Positions 43,801 to 56,178 are shown, counted from the first letter of the stretch. The stretch is 64,000 bases of DNA from Hysterangium stoloniferum (GCA_015178975.1 WHVD01000142.1:1-64000), one strand, 5' to 3'. The notes: generated by a model from the sequence alone, not told the origin. Translations and numbers: made by a program.

Positions 43801-45005
43801 ATCAATGGAGAGACAAAACTACAGAAGGAATGAAGCACCTTTAGACATTGCTGAACGTCTAGGAGGAAGAATTCCAACGGCCAAACGACCCTCTAACTTT
43901 ATGTTATATCTACGGACAAAGGTATTGCTCTGCAACTTTTGGTTGGATCCACATTTTTGTAGAATTCGATGTATAGAAGTAAGATGGGGAATAACAGACA
44001 CTGGTATGCCTGATTTAATAATCTCGCAGAAGACGTGAAGGGTGCCTATTGTCTTGATGGGGATATACAATGAGTTGAGTTTCATTAGGGATGGACTATC
44101 GAGGGTACACACCTTGAAGTAATTCGGATTTGCTTCAATCCAAGAGATTGATCTGGATATAAATCCCTCTAAGAGCGAAGACGTATCCTCCCTAAATAAA
44201 CGATTCAGATACCTGACAGTACAGCATGTCTCAAGCGATACCTAGTATACAGCTTTGAAAGTAAAATTGCAGCGGCTTCCCTCTCCAGACCAGCTCTTGA
44301 AAGATAATCGTTTGCAATGGACTCAACTTTGTGAGCCGTTGACAGAGCCGCATTGTCTGTAGATGTAATTTCCTTGTCAAATTTGACAAGGTCGAATGGG
44401 ATCATGCAAATCAGGGATAACCAGAGCAAGACGATGTATCTGAGCGGCCATTGAGAAGTAGATTGCGCGGGACCATCTGGAATGATCAGATAGTCGAGAG
44501 CTATGGAGAGATCTGCTACTTGATGTGGGAAAAAATTAACTGAAAGGTTGCTACAATGTGAAATCACTTTGCATAGCAGGAATGCCTTCATTTACCTATA
44601 GTTTTCCGTCCACGGCATTTGATGAAAGTATACAGAAGTACAGTAAGCCTTGTCAATCGCTCGGGGGAGTACATAGGCTTATTCCCAGCAGTGTAGGTCG
44701 CAATATACTCAGCGGCATGTGTTTTAAATACCTCCACGATGGGCGTTACCATACGTTCCAAAAAAGGGTCCAGTAAATATGCTTGTTCATGATATTCCTC
44801 TAACTGCAGCAGTTGTTCATCAAATGCCACGCTCTGCGGGAGTTTTACGCACAATGATGATCAATTTATTCAGAAGGAGAATTTCGGCACGCTCCTCCTC
44901 CACCGTTGGCTGAAAATTCAAGTCTGCTAATAAGAATGTGTTCAATGTCTCGAAGAATTCAGGGGCCCTTTCGAATGTTGCTAAAAATTTCTCATCGTCC
45001 TCCAT
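40825..45005 (-). CDS. TBCD: Tubulin-folding cofactor D (tubulin-specific chaperone D)
   Basis: Large HEAT/ARM-repeat chaperone that captures beta-tubulin and assembles the alpha/beta heterodimer with other cofactors. The start ATG 45005 gives MEDDEKFLATFERAPEFFETLN. Recognisable blocks in order: LLNKLIIIV and FLERMVTPIVEVF (N-terminal, 44900-44700), VADLSIALDYLIIPDGPAQSTSQWPLRYIVLLWLSLICMIPFDL (44550-44380), LEREAAAILLSKLYTR, the hallmark VRYSAAKHLSRITERLP (about 43600-43550) and WHGACLACAEMARRGL (about 43450-43400), then the C-terminal TBCD region (42500-41000) with GGDVGSW-type GDVGSWIRVASIRGL and YLQTLTLSL at the end. Many short introns. The stop at 40825 and the last exon are less certain. 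It is divergent from the BUD22-like gene. Confidence 0.88.
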
Positions 45006-45388
45006 CTTACGTCACGTTTACTAGAACAGGAATAACTATAAGCTACACAGGTTCCAGATGGGGTAGACGATACTGTGAAGAGGTCAATACTGACTGCAAG
45101 GGTAACTCCAGCCGTCACAGAGCCGAAGCGGGCGCAAATGAGTATCTGTGACAGTAAGTAGTAACACCCAAATTTGGATTTGGGTAGTAAGACCACCGCA
45201 GAAACCACTAGATGTCTATTATAGAATATGGATGATTTCTTGAGTCGGACAAAGGATATTGACCGGGAAGTTGAGTCAACAAATGTAACTCGAGTAATTT
45301 CGAGTAACTGAGGTCACAAGTATGCCCGTGGGATACCTAAGGTCGTAGACGCCTGTGGTTTCTGTCAGCCAAGGAACTTGACACCAGA
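45006..45388. promoter_or_regulatory. Divergent promoter region, TBCD and BUD22-like genes
   Basis: 383 bp between two divergent start codons. No TATA-like or repeated element stands out; one inverted pair CCCAAATTTGGATTTGGG occurs near 45168-45185. Confidence 0.45.
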
Positions 45389-46882
45389 ATGTCTTTAGAA
45401 ACGACATCGATTGTGGGTAAGAAGAGAAAACGGTTTGAGGGGAAGGAGGTAAGCTAGTTTCAATGTAGTCATTGCCTTTTCTGAAGTTGTTAAGTGCAGA
45501 GAGATGTGTCCACTAAACTAACTGGCAAGCTCGTTCGTCACGACGAATTGTATGAAGTGAATAATTCTAACTTGTCACCCTTAGCATCATTATTCCAAAG
45601 AAGTACGAAAGGCTGCAAAGAAAGCTAAAGCGTTTGAAACTCAAAGATTGGTGAAGCGATTAAAGGATATACGGTACGAATTCTACATGGTTTCACGCTT
45701 CTACTTCTGAACAACCATAGGAAGCCGCAGGATAAAGAGGTCAATCCTACAGATATCCGAGGGTTAGAGCATCAACTAGAGACGCTCAAGGTGCGTTGCA
45801 AATTCTTCTTTCCTCTTGTTTTACTTAGGAAAGGTCAGGAACTGAACCTTGAACGGATAGCTCATACTGCCCTTGCATCGAAAATCAGGAAGGATCGTTT
45901 GCTGTCCTCAAATGATGCCTTGATATCAGCACTCTCATCAGCGCCATTTTGGACATCAACCATGGCAACTTCCAGTCCAAACCCGAAAGTAGAGAGCAGG
46001 TTACTGAGTTCGAAGATTTTAGCAGCAGGAGCACATGCAGCTGTGAATGGTTTGAAGGCTGTTTTGGGGCCTCATAACGCAAGAGCAACTTCTAATGTGC
46101 AGTCAACTGTTGATAAGGACTCTACGGCAGGGATTGATGAAGATGTGGAAGTGTTAATCGGTGCAGAGGAAGACTTATCACAGAGCACGGAAGAAGATGA
46201 CGAAGGCGATGATAGATTCTCTCATCAGATCTTGGATGACGGGGACGATGTTGTAGATGATGGTGGTTGGGAGTCTGGATCCGTACTTGAGGCAGAGGCA
46301 AGCGACGACGAATGCGAGGGTGAAGATGGTGACATACAAGGAACTCCACGTAAACGTCCAAAAGATGAGGACGCGACCAGGCCAAGGGCTGGTAAAGCAT
46401 TCGCTGCCACCTCTACTTTCCTTCCTTCTCTGTCTGTTGGCTTTGTCAAAGGGCATTCAGATTCAGACTTCGACTCGGAAGAAGAGGCGCCAGTACATGG
46501 AAAGAAAAACAGGCGAGGGCAGCGAGCTAGACAGGCGTTAGCAAAACATTCTATGCCTCTGATTAATAATTACTGACAAGGGTTCTGTAGCATTTGGGAA
46601 AAAAAGTACGGAAAGGGCGCCAAGCACGTTAAGAAGCAACAAGAGGAAGTGAAGGCTGCAACAATTGCCCGAGCCATGGGTAAACAACTTGATCGAGGAT
46701 GGGAAGGTCGGCATACCGATTCAAACACTCCCAAGGCTGCTCAAAGGACACCTCGAGGTAGGCCGAGTAAACTACTCGTTGAGAAACCTATGCATCCTTC
46801 TTGGGAAGCAAAGAAAAAGCTCAAGGAGAAAGAGAGTGGAAAGACTGTAACCCCTCAAGGCAAAAAAATAGTTTTCACGTAG
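45389..46882 (+). CDS. BUD22/SRFBP1-family ribosome-biogenesis protein
   Basis: Nucleolar-type protein. ATG 45389 gives MSLETTSIVGKKRKRFEGKE, and after short introns the basic coiled-coil part VRKAAKKAKAFETQRLVKRLKDIR and LEHQLETLK. The exon with ELNLERIAHTALASKIRKD leads to a long acidic middle part (EEDLSQSTEEDDEGDD, EASDDECEGEDGD) and DFDSEEEAPVHGKKNRRGQRARQA. The final exon begins IWEKKYGKGAKHVKK and ends HPSWEAKKKLKEKE...KKIVF, the conserved C-terminal signature of the BUD22 family, which takes part in small-subunit (18S) rRNA processing in yeast. It ends at TAG 46880-46882. Confidence 0.86.
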
Positions 46883-47029
46883 TTAGCATCTTGATGCAAC
46901 TGTGAGATCTAATGATAGGACAATTACAATCAAACCTTTAGCTTCAGCTTATTTGACTTCAAGTGAGGCAACGCATTGAAGTACGCGCCTAATTTTTAAG
47001 CAATATCTCCTAAGTTGGGACTTGCCAAC

Positions 47030-48533
47030 ATGGAGCCATCATTTGACCATGCTGCATATATTAAAAAAGCCCATAGGTTCCTTATTTGGTTCGGAGGAAT
47101 CTACGCACTTTTAGTTGCACTACTAGCAGTACCATTTGTCCAAACACAGTGAGCTTCGAATTCAATCCTTCACCAGAGTGAGCTTAGATCACGGACATAG
47201 CCTGCTCTATTTGCACAAGGCCAGGTGGCCTCTGTTTCCAGATTTTGCCCATCCTGAGAAATATGGCATAGCTCGTGAGTCTCAATACCTAAGGGGACAG
47301 GGCGGACTCGACTCAAGGGTCCCTGATACTTTATACAGCTCAGAAAGCCGCAAACATTAAAATTACCACCTCGGACAATGTAACATTAGGAGCATGGTTT
47401 ATTCTATCGGATTCCTTTTATTCTTCATCGTACAAATCGCCCGCGACTCCCAGCACAATCTCGTCTTCTCCCCTTTCCTCACCATCGATTTCCTCAGCAC
47501 TGCGTTTGTTCCCAACTGTCTTGTACTTCCATGGCAATGCTGGGACACGCGCAGTCCCGTTTCGTATCGCAACTTACACGTCATACACCGCGCGTCTAGG
47601 CGCAAATGTCCTTGCTATAGATTACAGGGGATTTGGGGATTCTGGTGGTACACCATCTGAAGACGGTTTGAACCGCGACGCGCACGCAGCCTGGAAATGG
47701 GTCATCGATCACGGTGCTGATCCCGAAGATGTTGTAATTGTTGGACAGAGTCTAGGAACTAATGTTGCTACGAGATTGGTAGAAGACCTTGAAGTCGAAT
47801 GTGAGATCTTTTTCATAACCCCATCGTACTATACTAAACTTCTTTGTATCGCAGCTATCAGACCCAGAGGTCTTGTATTACTAGCCCCTTTCACTACTCT
47901 GGCTAAACTACTAGAGACATATAGTCTGGCAGGCTGGATCCCTTTGCTTGGACCACTTCGAAGCCTCCCTTATGCTCAACGTAGGTCATCGGCATGGAAT
48001 ATGGAAGAATATAGAAGGACCACTCACTCATTCTCCATGCAGCTTTTATGTTGAGATTTCTTAAAGCGAAATATGACACGAAATCAGCCATTGGAGTATG
48101 TTTCCCTTTAGCTGCATTATTTCTATGCCTGATCGCCTACCAGAATGTCAAAACGGACATTGTATTTGCGCACGCAGAGAATGACTTCGACATTCTGATG
48201 TCTCACTCTGTCGAGCTTTTTGACAGTCTTTTAGAACCACTCCTACCTTCACCTGCTCTGACGGATGAACAACTGGCTCAGCCCGTATCGGTTACCATCG
48301 AAGAATGGACTAAATTCAGAACCACCGAGAGGCAAAGACAGCACGTTCGAGAAAATATGGTGCGTGTCGAACAGGTGGGGGGACTGGGTACGATAAGCGA
48401 GTTTAAGAAAGGCGCAAAAGGACCACGAGTTGTATTTGTGCAAAGCAAATGGGGAGGTCATGACGTTGTGGGACGGTTGGAAGGCGTGATTGATGTTATT
48501 GGTGACGTGCTCGCAGTGAAAAGAATATGTTAA
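47030..48533 (+). CDS. ABHD12/13-like alpha/beta hydrolase, membrane-anchored
   Basis: A serine hydrolase. ATG 47030 starts MEPSFDHAAYIKKAHRF, followed by one transmembrane helix (LIWFGGIYALLVALLAVPFV). The hydrolase fold contains the oxyanion block FHGNAGTR (about 47529-47552), DYRGFGDSGGTP, the nucleophile elbow GQSLGT (about 47742-47759), LVLLAPFTTL, the acid-residue block HAENDF (about 48169-48186) and the catalytic His in WGGHD (48451-48465). The middle insertion between strands 6 and 8 is long (LLEPLLPSPALTDEQLAQ and EEWTKFRTTERQRQ). Human ABHD12 cleaves lysophosphatidylserine; the fungal substrate is unknown. Multiple introns; TAA at 48531-48533. Confidence 0.86.
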
Positions 48534-48712
48534 AAATACTGTATACTATTCTGTACTAATAGTTCGAATATTTTATATTTTATTTTCACGATGTCCACGT
48601 GCCGTGGGAGAAGTGGTTAGGCGCTTATTGATGAACTAACTGCACCGCTTGATTGCAGACGTCTTTGCTTGCCCCCTACATTTACAATACCAACTCCAAA
48701 GGAGACTTTCTA

Positions 48713-50785
48713 ATGGCACCTAATCCACGATTGAGTGATAGGGAATTGGCCCAAATTAATGCGGCCGCTGTGACTCGTGAATTCAATGTTAATCCACACA
48801 TCGGTGAGCAGTCTTAGCTCCATACACACGTCTTAGCTCTAAACTGCAGGAAAATATAGACTATAGGACCGTTTCTGCAGTGAATGGGCGAGTCTGATAA
48901 TGATAACCTGTCATGTTTTTAACTTACACTCGTGAACAGACCATTAGTTGTGCTGGATAATGTCAAGGCATGCATTACAGATGGTTTTCGGTGTTAAAGT
49001 CTTAATTGAAATATATTTAATATCTAGTTTCCATCGTATAATGAAATCGTGACGTTGACGCTCCCTGACGGCTCTAAAAGAGGTGGACAGGTTTTGGAAG
49101 TGCAAGGGAAGAAAGCCATTGTGCAAGTCTTCGAAGGAACCACGGGAGTGGACGTCAAATCGACACACGTCGAATTTACTGGCAGCAGCATGAAATTACC
49201 TGTGGCAGAAGACATGCTGGGACGTATTTTCAATGGTTCCGGTAATCCGATTGACAATGGACCGAAAGTTTTCGCCGAAGATTACTTGGACATTAATGGT
49301 ACATACCGCGGATATCATTTCGTTTTGGAGACTAACTTACTTTTGACTACCCCCTATAAAAGGATCGCCTATTAATCCATTTTCACGTATATACCCAGAA
49401 GAAATGATTCAAACTGGTATATCCACCATTGATACTATGAACTCCATTGCCCGTGGTCAGAAAATTCCCATTTTTTCTGCGGCTGGTCTTCCCCATAATG
49501 AAGTGAGTCGTTAATAAGCAGCATTTAACACTGTCTAAATATTTGCCTAGATTGCAGCTCAAATCTGTCGACAAGCCGGATTGGTCAAGCGTCCTACCAA
49601 GGACGTACATGATGGACACGAGGAAAATTTCTCGATTGTATTTGCTGCCATGGGTGTTAACATGGAAACTGCCCGGTTTTTCAAACAAGACTTTGAAGAG
49701 AATGGTAGCTTGGATCGGGTTACATTATTCCTTAACTTGGCCAACGATCCGACGATTGAGAGAATTATCACGCCCCGTCTGGCGCTGACCACAGCAGAGT
49801 ACTACGCATATCAACTGGAAAAGCATGTTTTGGTCATTCTTACTGACATGAGTTCATATGCCGATGCGTTGCGGGAGGTTAGTGATATGTTGTATGATAG
49901 AAACTGTTTAAACCCTATTTGTTAGGTCTCTGCCGCACGAGAAGAAGTTCCAGGTCGTCGAGGATATCCCGGTTACATGTACACTGACTTGTCTACCATC
50001 TACGAGCGTGCTGGTCGTGTACAAGGTCGGAATGGGTCTATTACCCAGATTCCGATTTTGACTATGCCTAACGATGGTATATACTACTCACAAATTTTCT
50101 TTCGCAATTTGGTCCTGATTGAGCTTACTTTTTGTTGGTTTACAGATATCACTCACCCTATTCCTGATTTGACTGGGTACATTACAGAAGGTCAAATCTT
50201 TGTAGATCGACAATTGTATAATAGGCAAATCTATCCGCCGATCAATGTATTGCCTTCATTGTCCCGTCTCATGAAGAGTGCTATCGGAGAGAAGTTGACA
50301 CGTAAAGACCACGCTGATGTCTCTAACCAATTGGTTTGTGGATTTTTGAAGTCTCCTATCATTAGTGATTAACGACAGTCACCCATTGAAGTATGCCAAA
50401 TATGCCATTGGTCGTGATGCCGCAGCTATGAAAGCTGTCGTCGGTGAAGAAGCATTATCTCCGGAAGACAAGCTTGCATTGGAGTTCCTTGAAAAGTTCG
50501 AGAAGAACTTTGTAGGGCAGGGTAAGCTAACTGTAGTATTAATCAAATGAATTGGCTAAATCATGTTGTTTCTTCTCAGGTGCCTACGAGTCGAGGACTA
50601 TTTTCGATTCACTCGATCTTGCCTGGTCACTTTTGCGAATGTTCCCCAAGGAACAACTCAATCGAATCAATCCGAAAATTATCGCTGAATTCTACCAACG
50701 CAAGCCAACTAGGCGAACAACGACTGTGGGTGGCGAAGGTAGGGAAGCGAGGCCGAAGGAAGACAAACTCATCGATACCGACTAG
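48713..50785 (+). CDS. VMA2: V-type H+-ATPase subunit B
   Basis: Regulatory (non-catalytic) nucleotide-binding subunit of the V1 sector, on vacuole and endosome membranes. ATG 48713 starts [30 protein letters not shown]; next exons read [19 protein letters not shown] and [24 protein letters not shown]. Further signatures: [56 protein letters not shown] (no Walker A lysine, as expected for B), [53 protein letters not shown], and the ATPase alpha/beta signature [13 protein letters not shown]. The C-terminal exon ends EDKLIDTD before TAG 50783-50785. Eight or more short introns. Highly conserved, so confidence is high. Confidence 0.96.
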
Positions 50786-51247
50786 GCGTCGTGGTATTTG
50801 AATTACATATAACACATAATTGTCATGGATGGATGGACAAACCAGTTGCTTGCCTTGTCCTACATAAATGTCTTGGTAATACTTTAGTTAGTGAATAACT
50901 TGATATGACGCGTCCGAGCTCTTAGCAAATTCCATCAAAGGATATCAAGACTATCCAGGATATCAAAGATAGTAAAATAGCCTTATAATCACGGTATTTC
51001 AGGGTATTGCAAGTTATCTCCAAATTACTGTCTTGGTAGCTGCACTGGATTAGGATGAGCACAAGCATGTTAATTTGGTTACCAGACAACTAACTATACA
51101 AGCGTTTCACAAGTTTAGTGGGGTGCGCGGATGAGAAGGAGATATAAAATGCGCGTGAGTAAGGATTCCAGTTAGAAGATATGTCGCGAAACAGCGGAGT
51201 GCAAATTGATCTAATTATTCCATTCCACGGGAGCAGATTTGTCCCCT
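50786..51247. other. Intergenic region
   Basis: 462 bp between the V-ATPase B gene and the metaxin-like gene, both on the plus strand. No gene or repeat recognised. Confidence 0.45.
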
Positions 51248-52281
51248 ATGGCTACTTCATCCACAAGAACAGAATGGTTTCCGATGCCTGATTTTATTAG
51301 GTCAACTTATTCTCGATTTCCCATTTATTATACCCCTGCTATTCCTCCACCTTCCACCGTCCCTAGCTCAACACCAGTCCTATGGATTATTCCTCCAAAC
51401 CAAGCCAATTCCAAAATTCTGAGTAGAGATGTCGAATGCCTCAAATGGCAGGCGTACATAGCTTTGCGCGGAATGGCTAGCATAAAAGTACGCTGGGATA
51501 TCGACCCGGCGGGTGGTGTTGATGGTAGACTCCCCTGTCTTTGGATTCCACCTTTGACCCAAGACGAAAAAGATTCTGTCTCTGGGTTATCTCGAGGAGA
51601 GGTCCTGAGTGCCAGAATGATTCCGGGATGGGCCGATATAACCGAGGGGGAGCATGTCTGGAATACAGATTTGGAAGGCTATATTGACGAGCAAGCAAAA
51701 GACGAGAGCCGTGCATGGGTTGCTCTGCTAGAAGGTGCGGTCCATGCTGCTTTGGTACATGATTTTTTATTTCGACGTTTTTTTGGAGTTTTGTCTGATT
51801 TATGAAAGGTTAGCTTAGTTACCGGCCACCTCCTCCCATTGTTTCTTCATGGTTGCATGGCAAACTCTCGCCTCTGTCTCAGCTTAGCGCGATTTTGCAT
51901 CCACCGCCCGCACCCCTGACTGGATTAAGTACATTAGTACCCCCACATGGCATCAACGTACCGACGTCGACATTGCATCAACGTTATCAAGAAGCCATTG
52001 GTTCACTCTCAGACCGACTCGGCACAGATAAATGGTTTTTGGGCTCGTCGTTCGTTTTTATAAATTGATAAGTATATATCCTCACTGAATGGTTTGTTAG
52101 AGGACCCACTCCACTAGACGCTCTCATTTTCGCATATCTCCACATCGCGCTACATCCTGATGTGAAAGGTTTAGAACGAGCTCGCGCTGAGGTAACCCAT
52201 CGTGTTAACCTTGTTGCTTGGGAGCGTAAAGTTCGTGCCTTGGTCTCTGGCGCCTTCAAACCGTTGCATCATGAGCGGTGA
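51248..52281 (+). CDS. Metaxin-like mitochondrial outer-membrane import/sorting protein
   Basis: ATG 51248 starts MATSSTRTEWFPMPDFI. The N-terminal half has a glutathione-transferase/metaxin-like layout: PVLWIIPPNQANSKILSRDVECLKWQAYIALRG, a run with LPCLWIP, IPGWADITE and ESRAWVALLEGAVHAALVH. The next exon reads SYRPPPPIVSSWLHGKLSP, then YQEAIGSLSDRLGTDKWFLGS, TPLDALIFAYLHIALHP (the C-terminal metaxin helix block) and a last part VNLVAWERKVRALV, ending HHER before TGA 52279-52281. Metaxin/Sam35-Sam37 proteins help insert beta-barrel proteins in the outer membrane. The assignment rests on overall pattern rather than one diagnostic motif. Confidence 0.72.
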
Positions 52282-53353
52282 GCTTTATACTATCAGATGG
52301 ATCTTCATAATTCAAATGCGTATCTTTAGACCGCTCTAGGCGTCCTTACAATCGGGTTGTATATCGTACAGTTGTTATAGACGGTTTTACTCTGATAATA
52401 AACAGCTTGTCCAAACCCCTTTCTTGGTTAAATCGTTTGTTTGGAAGTGTCGAATGCAAGAACTTTTGCGAGGAGTTAGTTTTGTCCATGTGGTCGGGGT
52501 TCGTTACCCACTTTCACAGACACCGTCTGATCAACAGTTTGTCGCCCGAAAAGAAGGGGGAATAAAAATAAAAAATTAAGGCGAGTCCCTGGGCCTTCAG
52601 CTTTGGCCATATAATTGAATACTATTTATTGAAAATAAGAAAAGTGTATATCTGCTTTTCCACCTACGATAGCAATGTACCTCGCACAGGTAAAGAGGAA
52701 TTGCAGGACGACTACTATTTTATTCCTCTGACATTGTGAATCAATATAAGTGAATGCTCAACAGCGACTGGATATTTAGCCTCGATTCACCTTCTCAATT
52801 TTGCACCTCATGATGAAGGGAATATACACGTTACGTCTCATGGGCACACGGCGAAATTACCACAGTACTAGTTTTTTTTTCCCTAGGACTTCTGCATCAT
52901 TCACGGAGCTGAATAGTCGTAATGTTCCAACTTGAATCATCACCAACTACTTCCCCTGGTGCATCAGTATAATTCCAGCCTACGATCCGAAATTTAGAAT
53001 TTTAATTCCGCCAAATCTTTGATTTCAGAATCTGATAAAATTAAGGAAAATGTGACTTGTATGAGCAATCTTCTTCTGTTACAAGGCCTACCGTCGGATT
53101 GTACAATTTGTGGCTCTGAAGTCGCCGTTCTCGAGTTCATCCGGATGACGGAGGTTGAATGGCTTATATACATACATACATACCCAGTGGCAAAAGGAGC
53201 CCCCTCTTCTAAGATAATAACTACCAGAATAATATACTTCCATTTCATTTAAATGGGATATGTTCTATACATCTTACTCCTACAACTACAGCATTCAAGG
53301 CATCTCCTATCCACTCTTCCCCTTTGTGCCACAGGCTGGGACCCCATGCCTCT
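52282..53353. other. Spacer leading into the right-hand repeat nest
   Basis: No gene supported. Short open frames at 52994-53252 lie on both strands over the same stretch and look random. Confidence 0.45.
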
Positions 53354-53755
53354 ATGCCTGGACCAACCGGTCACTTACACTTAGTACCTACTCAGGAGGA
53401 TGTGCCGGGGCCTTCGAGCCCCAAGGTAAGTTCAGACTCCTAATATTTTAGTTTTGTCTAATTTTTTTTTGTGTTCGATTATACATAGAAACAAAAACAG
53501 GCCCCCAAGGTGGGGCCCAAAAATAACCCGAAGTGCAACTGGTGCACCAAATGGGGTCAGATTTGCCATCCATGGGCAAGTGGTTGGGGCCACACCTGTC
53601 AAGAGTGCCTCAACCAAAAACTCGGCTGCACCTTCCCAGATACCGACAGGAATGGGTCCTACCAAGAGCAGCAGGCCGATGTGTTAGAGGAGCAGAATTG
53701 GCTCATGTGCACATTCTTCTCGGAGATGACTCAGTTCTGGTTTGAAACACTGTGA
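53354..53755 (+). pseudogene. Zn2Cys6-type binuclear-cluster ORF with decayed coiled-coil tail
   Basis: Exon 1 (53354-53425, MPGPTGHLHLVPTQ...SSPK) joins in frame across an intron (GTAAGT..CATAG) to an exon starting at 53489. That exon encodes CNWCTKWGQIC-x10-CQECLNQKLGC, an exact CX2CX6CX10CX2CX6C pattern, as in fungal Zn(II)2Cys6 DNA-binding domains. An amphipathic tail (EEQNWLMCTFFSEMTQFWFETL) reaches TGA 53753-53755. The same frame continues beyond with LMTEQLRLLGV..IESLREQL and another TGA, both stops at positions where CGA (Arg) would fit, and then decays. It may be a former transcription-factor-like gene or an accessory ORF of the neighbouring retrotransposon. No regulatory target can be inferred. 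Confidence 0.62.
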
Positions 53756-54083
53756 CAACAAGGCCTGATGACTGAACAACTGCGACTTTTGGGTGTGGGG
53801 CTGGAGAAACAAACCAGCACCATAGAGTCTCTCAGGGAGCAACTTTGAACAGTATTTGGAAGTGTTGAGTTCCAATGAAGTTGGGCTTGGAGTTGGGATA
53901 TTGGGGAAAGTTGGTGAGGAGGTGTCAGTGGCCATCGGTGAGGGGGAAGGCTCAGAGGCTGGGGAAGAAGGAGAGGTCATAGAGGACACTTTTAGATAGT
54001 AAAAAATATAATGGTTTTAAAACAAAACAAACAAAGTGTGAAAACATAAAGCATAGTTGGAGGAGGTCAGATACCACGTGAAA

Positions 54084-55530
54084 CTATAGAGAACCTAAGG
54101 GACCGGGGCCATTCGGGTATGCTTGATGAAAACCTAAGATGATTTCCGACGCATTGCCAAGCTCTGTAGCTAGGATCCATGAAGTTTCTTCATCTGTACC
54201 TTCATAGCCAGCCCATTTAACCAAATAAAGTAACTTGCATGAGTGTCGGCGATTGTCGATTTTGGAGTCTAGGATTTCTGATATCTCGAATTTGGGTTCT
54301 CCATCAATAATCACAGGTGGAAGTGGTGGTTATACATATGTGATCCGGTATATTGTTAGCAACACATGGTTCTAACATAGATACATGAAATACCGGGTGC
54401 ACTGCACACATGTTGTCAGGAAGCTGAAGTGTCCATGAAAGCATGCTGGCTTGTGCTACATATAACTTCAAAAGGACCTAAATATTTTTCAGAGAGCTTC
54501 TTAGAGGGTCTAGTAGTTTGGAAAAACTCAGCTTTAATGAATACTCAGTCTCCAATCTTTAAATCAGGAGGCAGAAGTCGATTTTTATCCGTGGACCATT
54601 GGTATCGTTCTTGGGCCATTGTGATAGCTTTTTGAAGTTCTTGATGTAGCTCATCAAGGTTTGTAATGAAGTCTTGAGCACGGGTGGATGTGAGATCGCA
54701 TTCTTGGTGGATTGCGATATTGGGGTTGTAGCCTTTGTTTGCGAAGAAAGGTGAAATACCAGTAGTGGCATTTGGTGTGTCATTATATGTGAATTTGGCT
54801 AGCGGTAGTAGTGATTTCCAATTATCTTGTTGATAGTTACAATAGACATAAATGTACTGTTCCAAGGTTTGATTCATGTGTTCAGTTTGGCCATTGCCTT
54901 CCAGGTGATAGCCTGAAGTGAAGTGTAATTTCATGTCTAGTGCTTTTCTGAGTGACCTAAAGAAATGAGAGACAAACTCAGGATCTGCGATTAGATGTGA
55001 CATGCGACAGAATGCCATGCTTGGAAAATACATGGGTGATGAATAGTTTGGCTAACTGTACAGATGTTATTGTGTCATATGTTGGAATGAAAATACTTTG
55101 CTTTGTGAGCTGATCCACAACAACTAGGATTGCTGTATGACCTTCGGATGCTGGTAGGTGCTCAATGAAATCCATAGAAATTGAGTTCCAGGGTTTTTCT
55201 GGTATCGGTAACTGTTTGAGTAGGCCATATGGTTTGTGTCACTGTGATTTAGAGCGTAAACACATTGTACAGGATTTGCAATAGTGCTTAATGAAATCTC
55301 AGATGCCGGGCCATGTATATTCTCTTCTAATGAGCGAAAGAGTTTTATTGAGGCCGAAATGTCCCAAGATCAGGTGGTCGTGCTTATGTTGTAGGATTTT
55401 CAGCCAAAGGGTGTCGGAATCCAGTACATAGATACAGTTGTCAAGTCTAATGAAACCCTGCGAGTCTAGTGACCATCGGGGTTGATCGGGGTTGGACGGG
55501 TTATTGAGGTGTGCTTTGGTGACTGGGTCT
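54084..55530 (-). pseudogene. Gypsy element C: integrase (left part) and chromodomain
   Basis: Minus-strand continuation of element C left of the solo LTR. The H2C2-type zinc-binding start is preserved: KHDHLILGHFGLNKT and IRREYTWPGI (about 55400-55300). The core has SIDFIEHLPASEGHTAILVVVDQLTK (55200-55080, first Asp) and SDPEF-like DPEFVSHFFRSLRKAL; the third block EGNGQTEHMNQTLEQY contains the catalytic Glu. LAKFTYNDTPNATTGISPFFANKGYNP follows. The chromodomain (54314-54084) has FEISEILDSKIDNRR...LLYLVKWAGYEGTDEETSWI. Stops and frameshifts occur near 55010 and 54545. No 3' LTR was recognised to the left. Confidence 0.85.
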
Positions 55531-55535
55531 AATGG

Positions 55536-56173
55536 TGTGAAGAGTGGTGGAAGTTCTAACCATTCTATATACGAAGAATATTGACTGTTTAGGTACGACA
55601 CGATGATGTATTGACTATCTAAGTCTAATACAGACCAAACACATATTGACTGTTTAGTTCAATACAGTTGAGTGAATTAGCTATCTAAAGTAGAAGAGAG
55701 AGCTAAAACGAATAAGGGAGAATTGACTGTGAAGTACGATTCTGAATGACTGCTCGAGTGTTGAAGAGAATAACGAGAGAGTCAAATAACAGAGTAGTGC
55801 GGATGTAGTCCATGTGGATTGAGATAATGGATTGAGTTTTGACTAGTATAGTTTGAAGCTCTGATTGTGCTAGTAGTTAAAGCCCGTCTGTGACGGTTGA
55901 GATGATACCCCAATCAAAACTTACAGGACACTAACTGGGTGTCTGGGTAAGTCATGGTTGCGGGGTAAAAAGTGTCTGAGTTCTAACTACCAGTGCTAGA
56001 ATACATAAGTCTGGCACATATGTGCCCACAAGAGTCAATGTACTGAATGCATAGGTCGTTGAACTAATTATATGTGTATAATAAAATAGAGAAAAAATAG
56101 AAAAAATAATGGAAATATAGTATGAGCTCATCCAGACTATATTTCCAGAGTATATTTCACTGTACCTCTCACA
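55536..56173 (-). mobile_element. Solo LTR inserted in the integrase of element C
   Basis: A 638-bp LTR (minus strand TGTGAGAGGTACAG ... CTTCACA) flanked by a perfect 5-bp target-site duplication, AATGG on the plus strand (55531-55535 and 56174-56178). It is closely similar along its length to the 5' LTR of element A (4558-5164), including ATTCTATATACGAAGAAT and TAAAAAGTGTCTGAGTTCTA blocks. No internal element sequence is present, so it is a recombination product. Confidence 0.92.
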
Positions 56174-56178
56174 AATGG

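Noticed and set aside
46122..46456. Minus-strand ORFs rich in His/Pro/Arg
   Set aside because: They are antisense shadows of the acidic region of the BUD22-like gene.
48600..48650. Possible tRNA-like stretch (GTGGTTAGGCGC)
   Set aside because: No cloverleaf with matching acceptor and T arms could be drawn; it lies just upstream of the V-ATPase B start.
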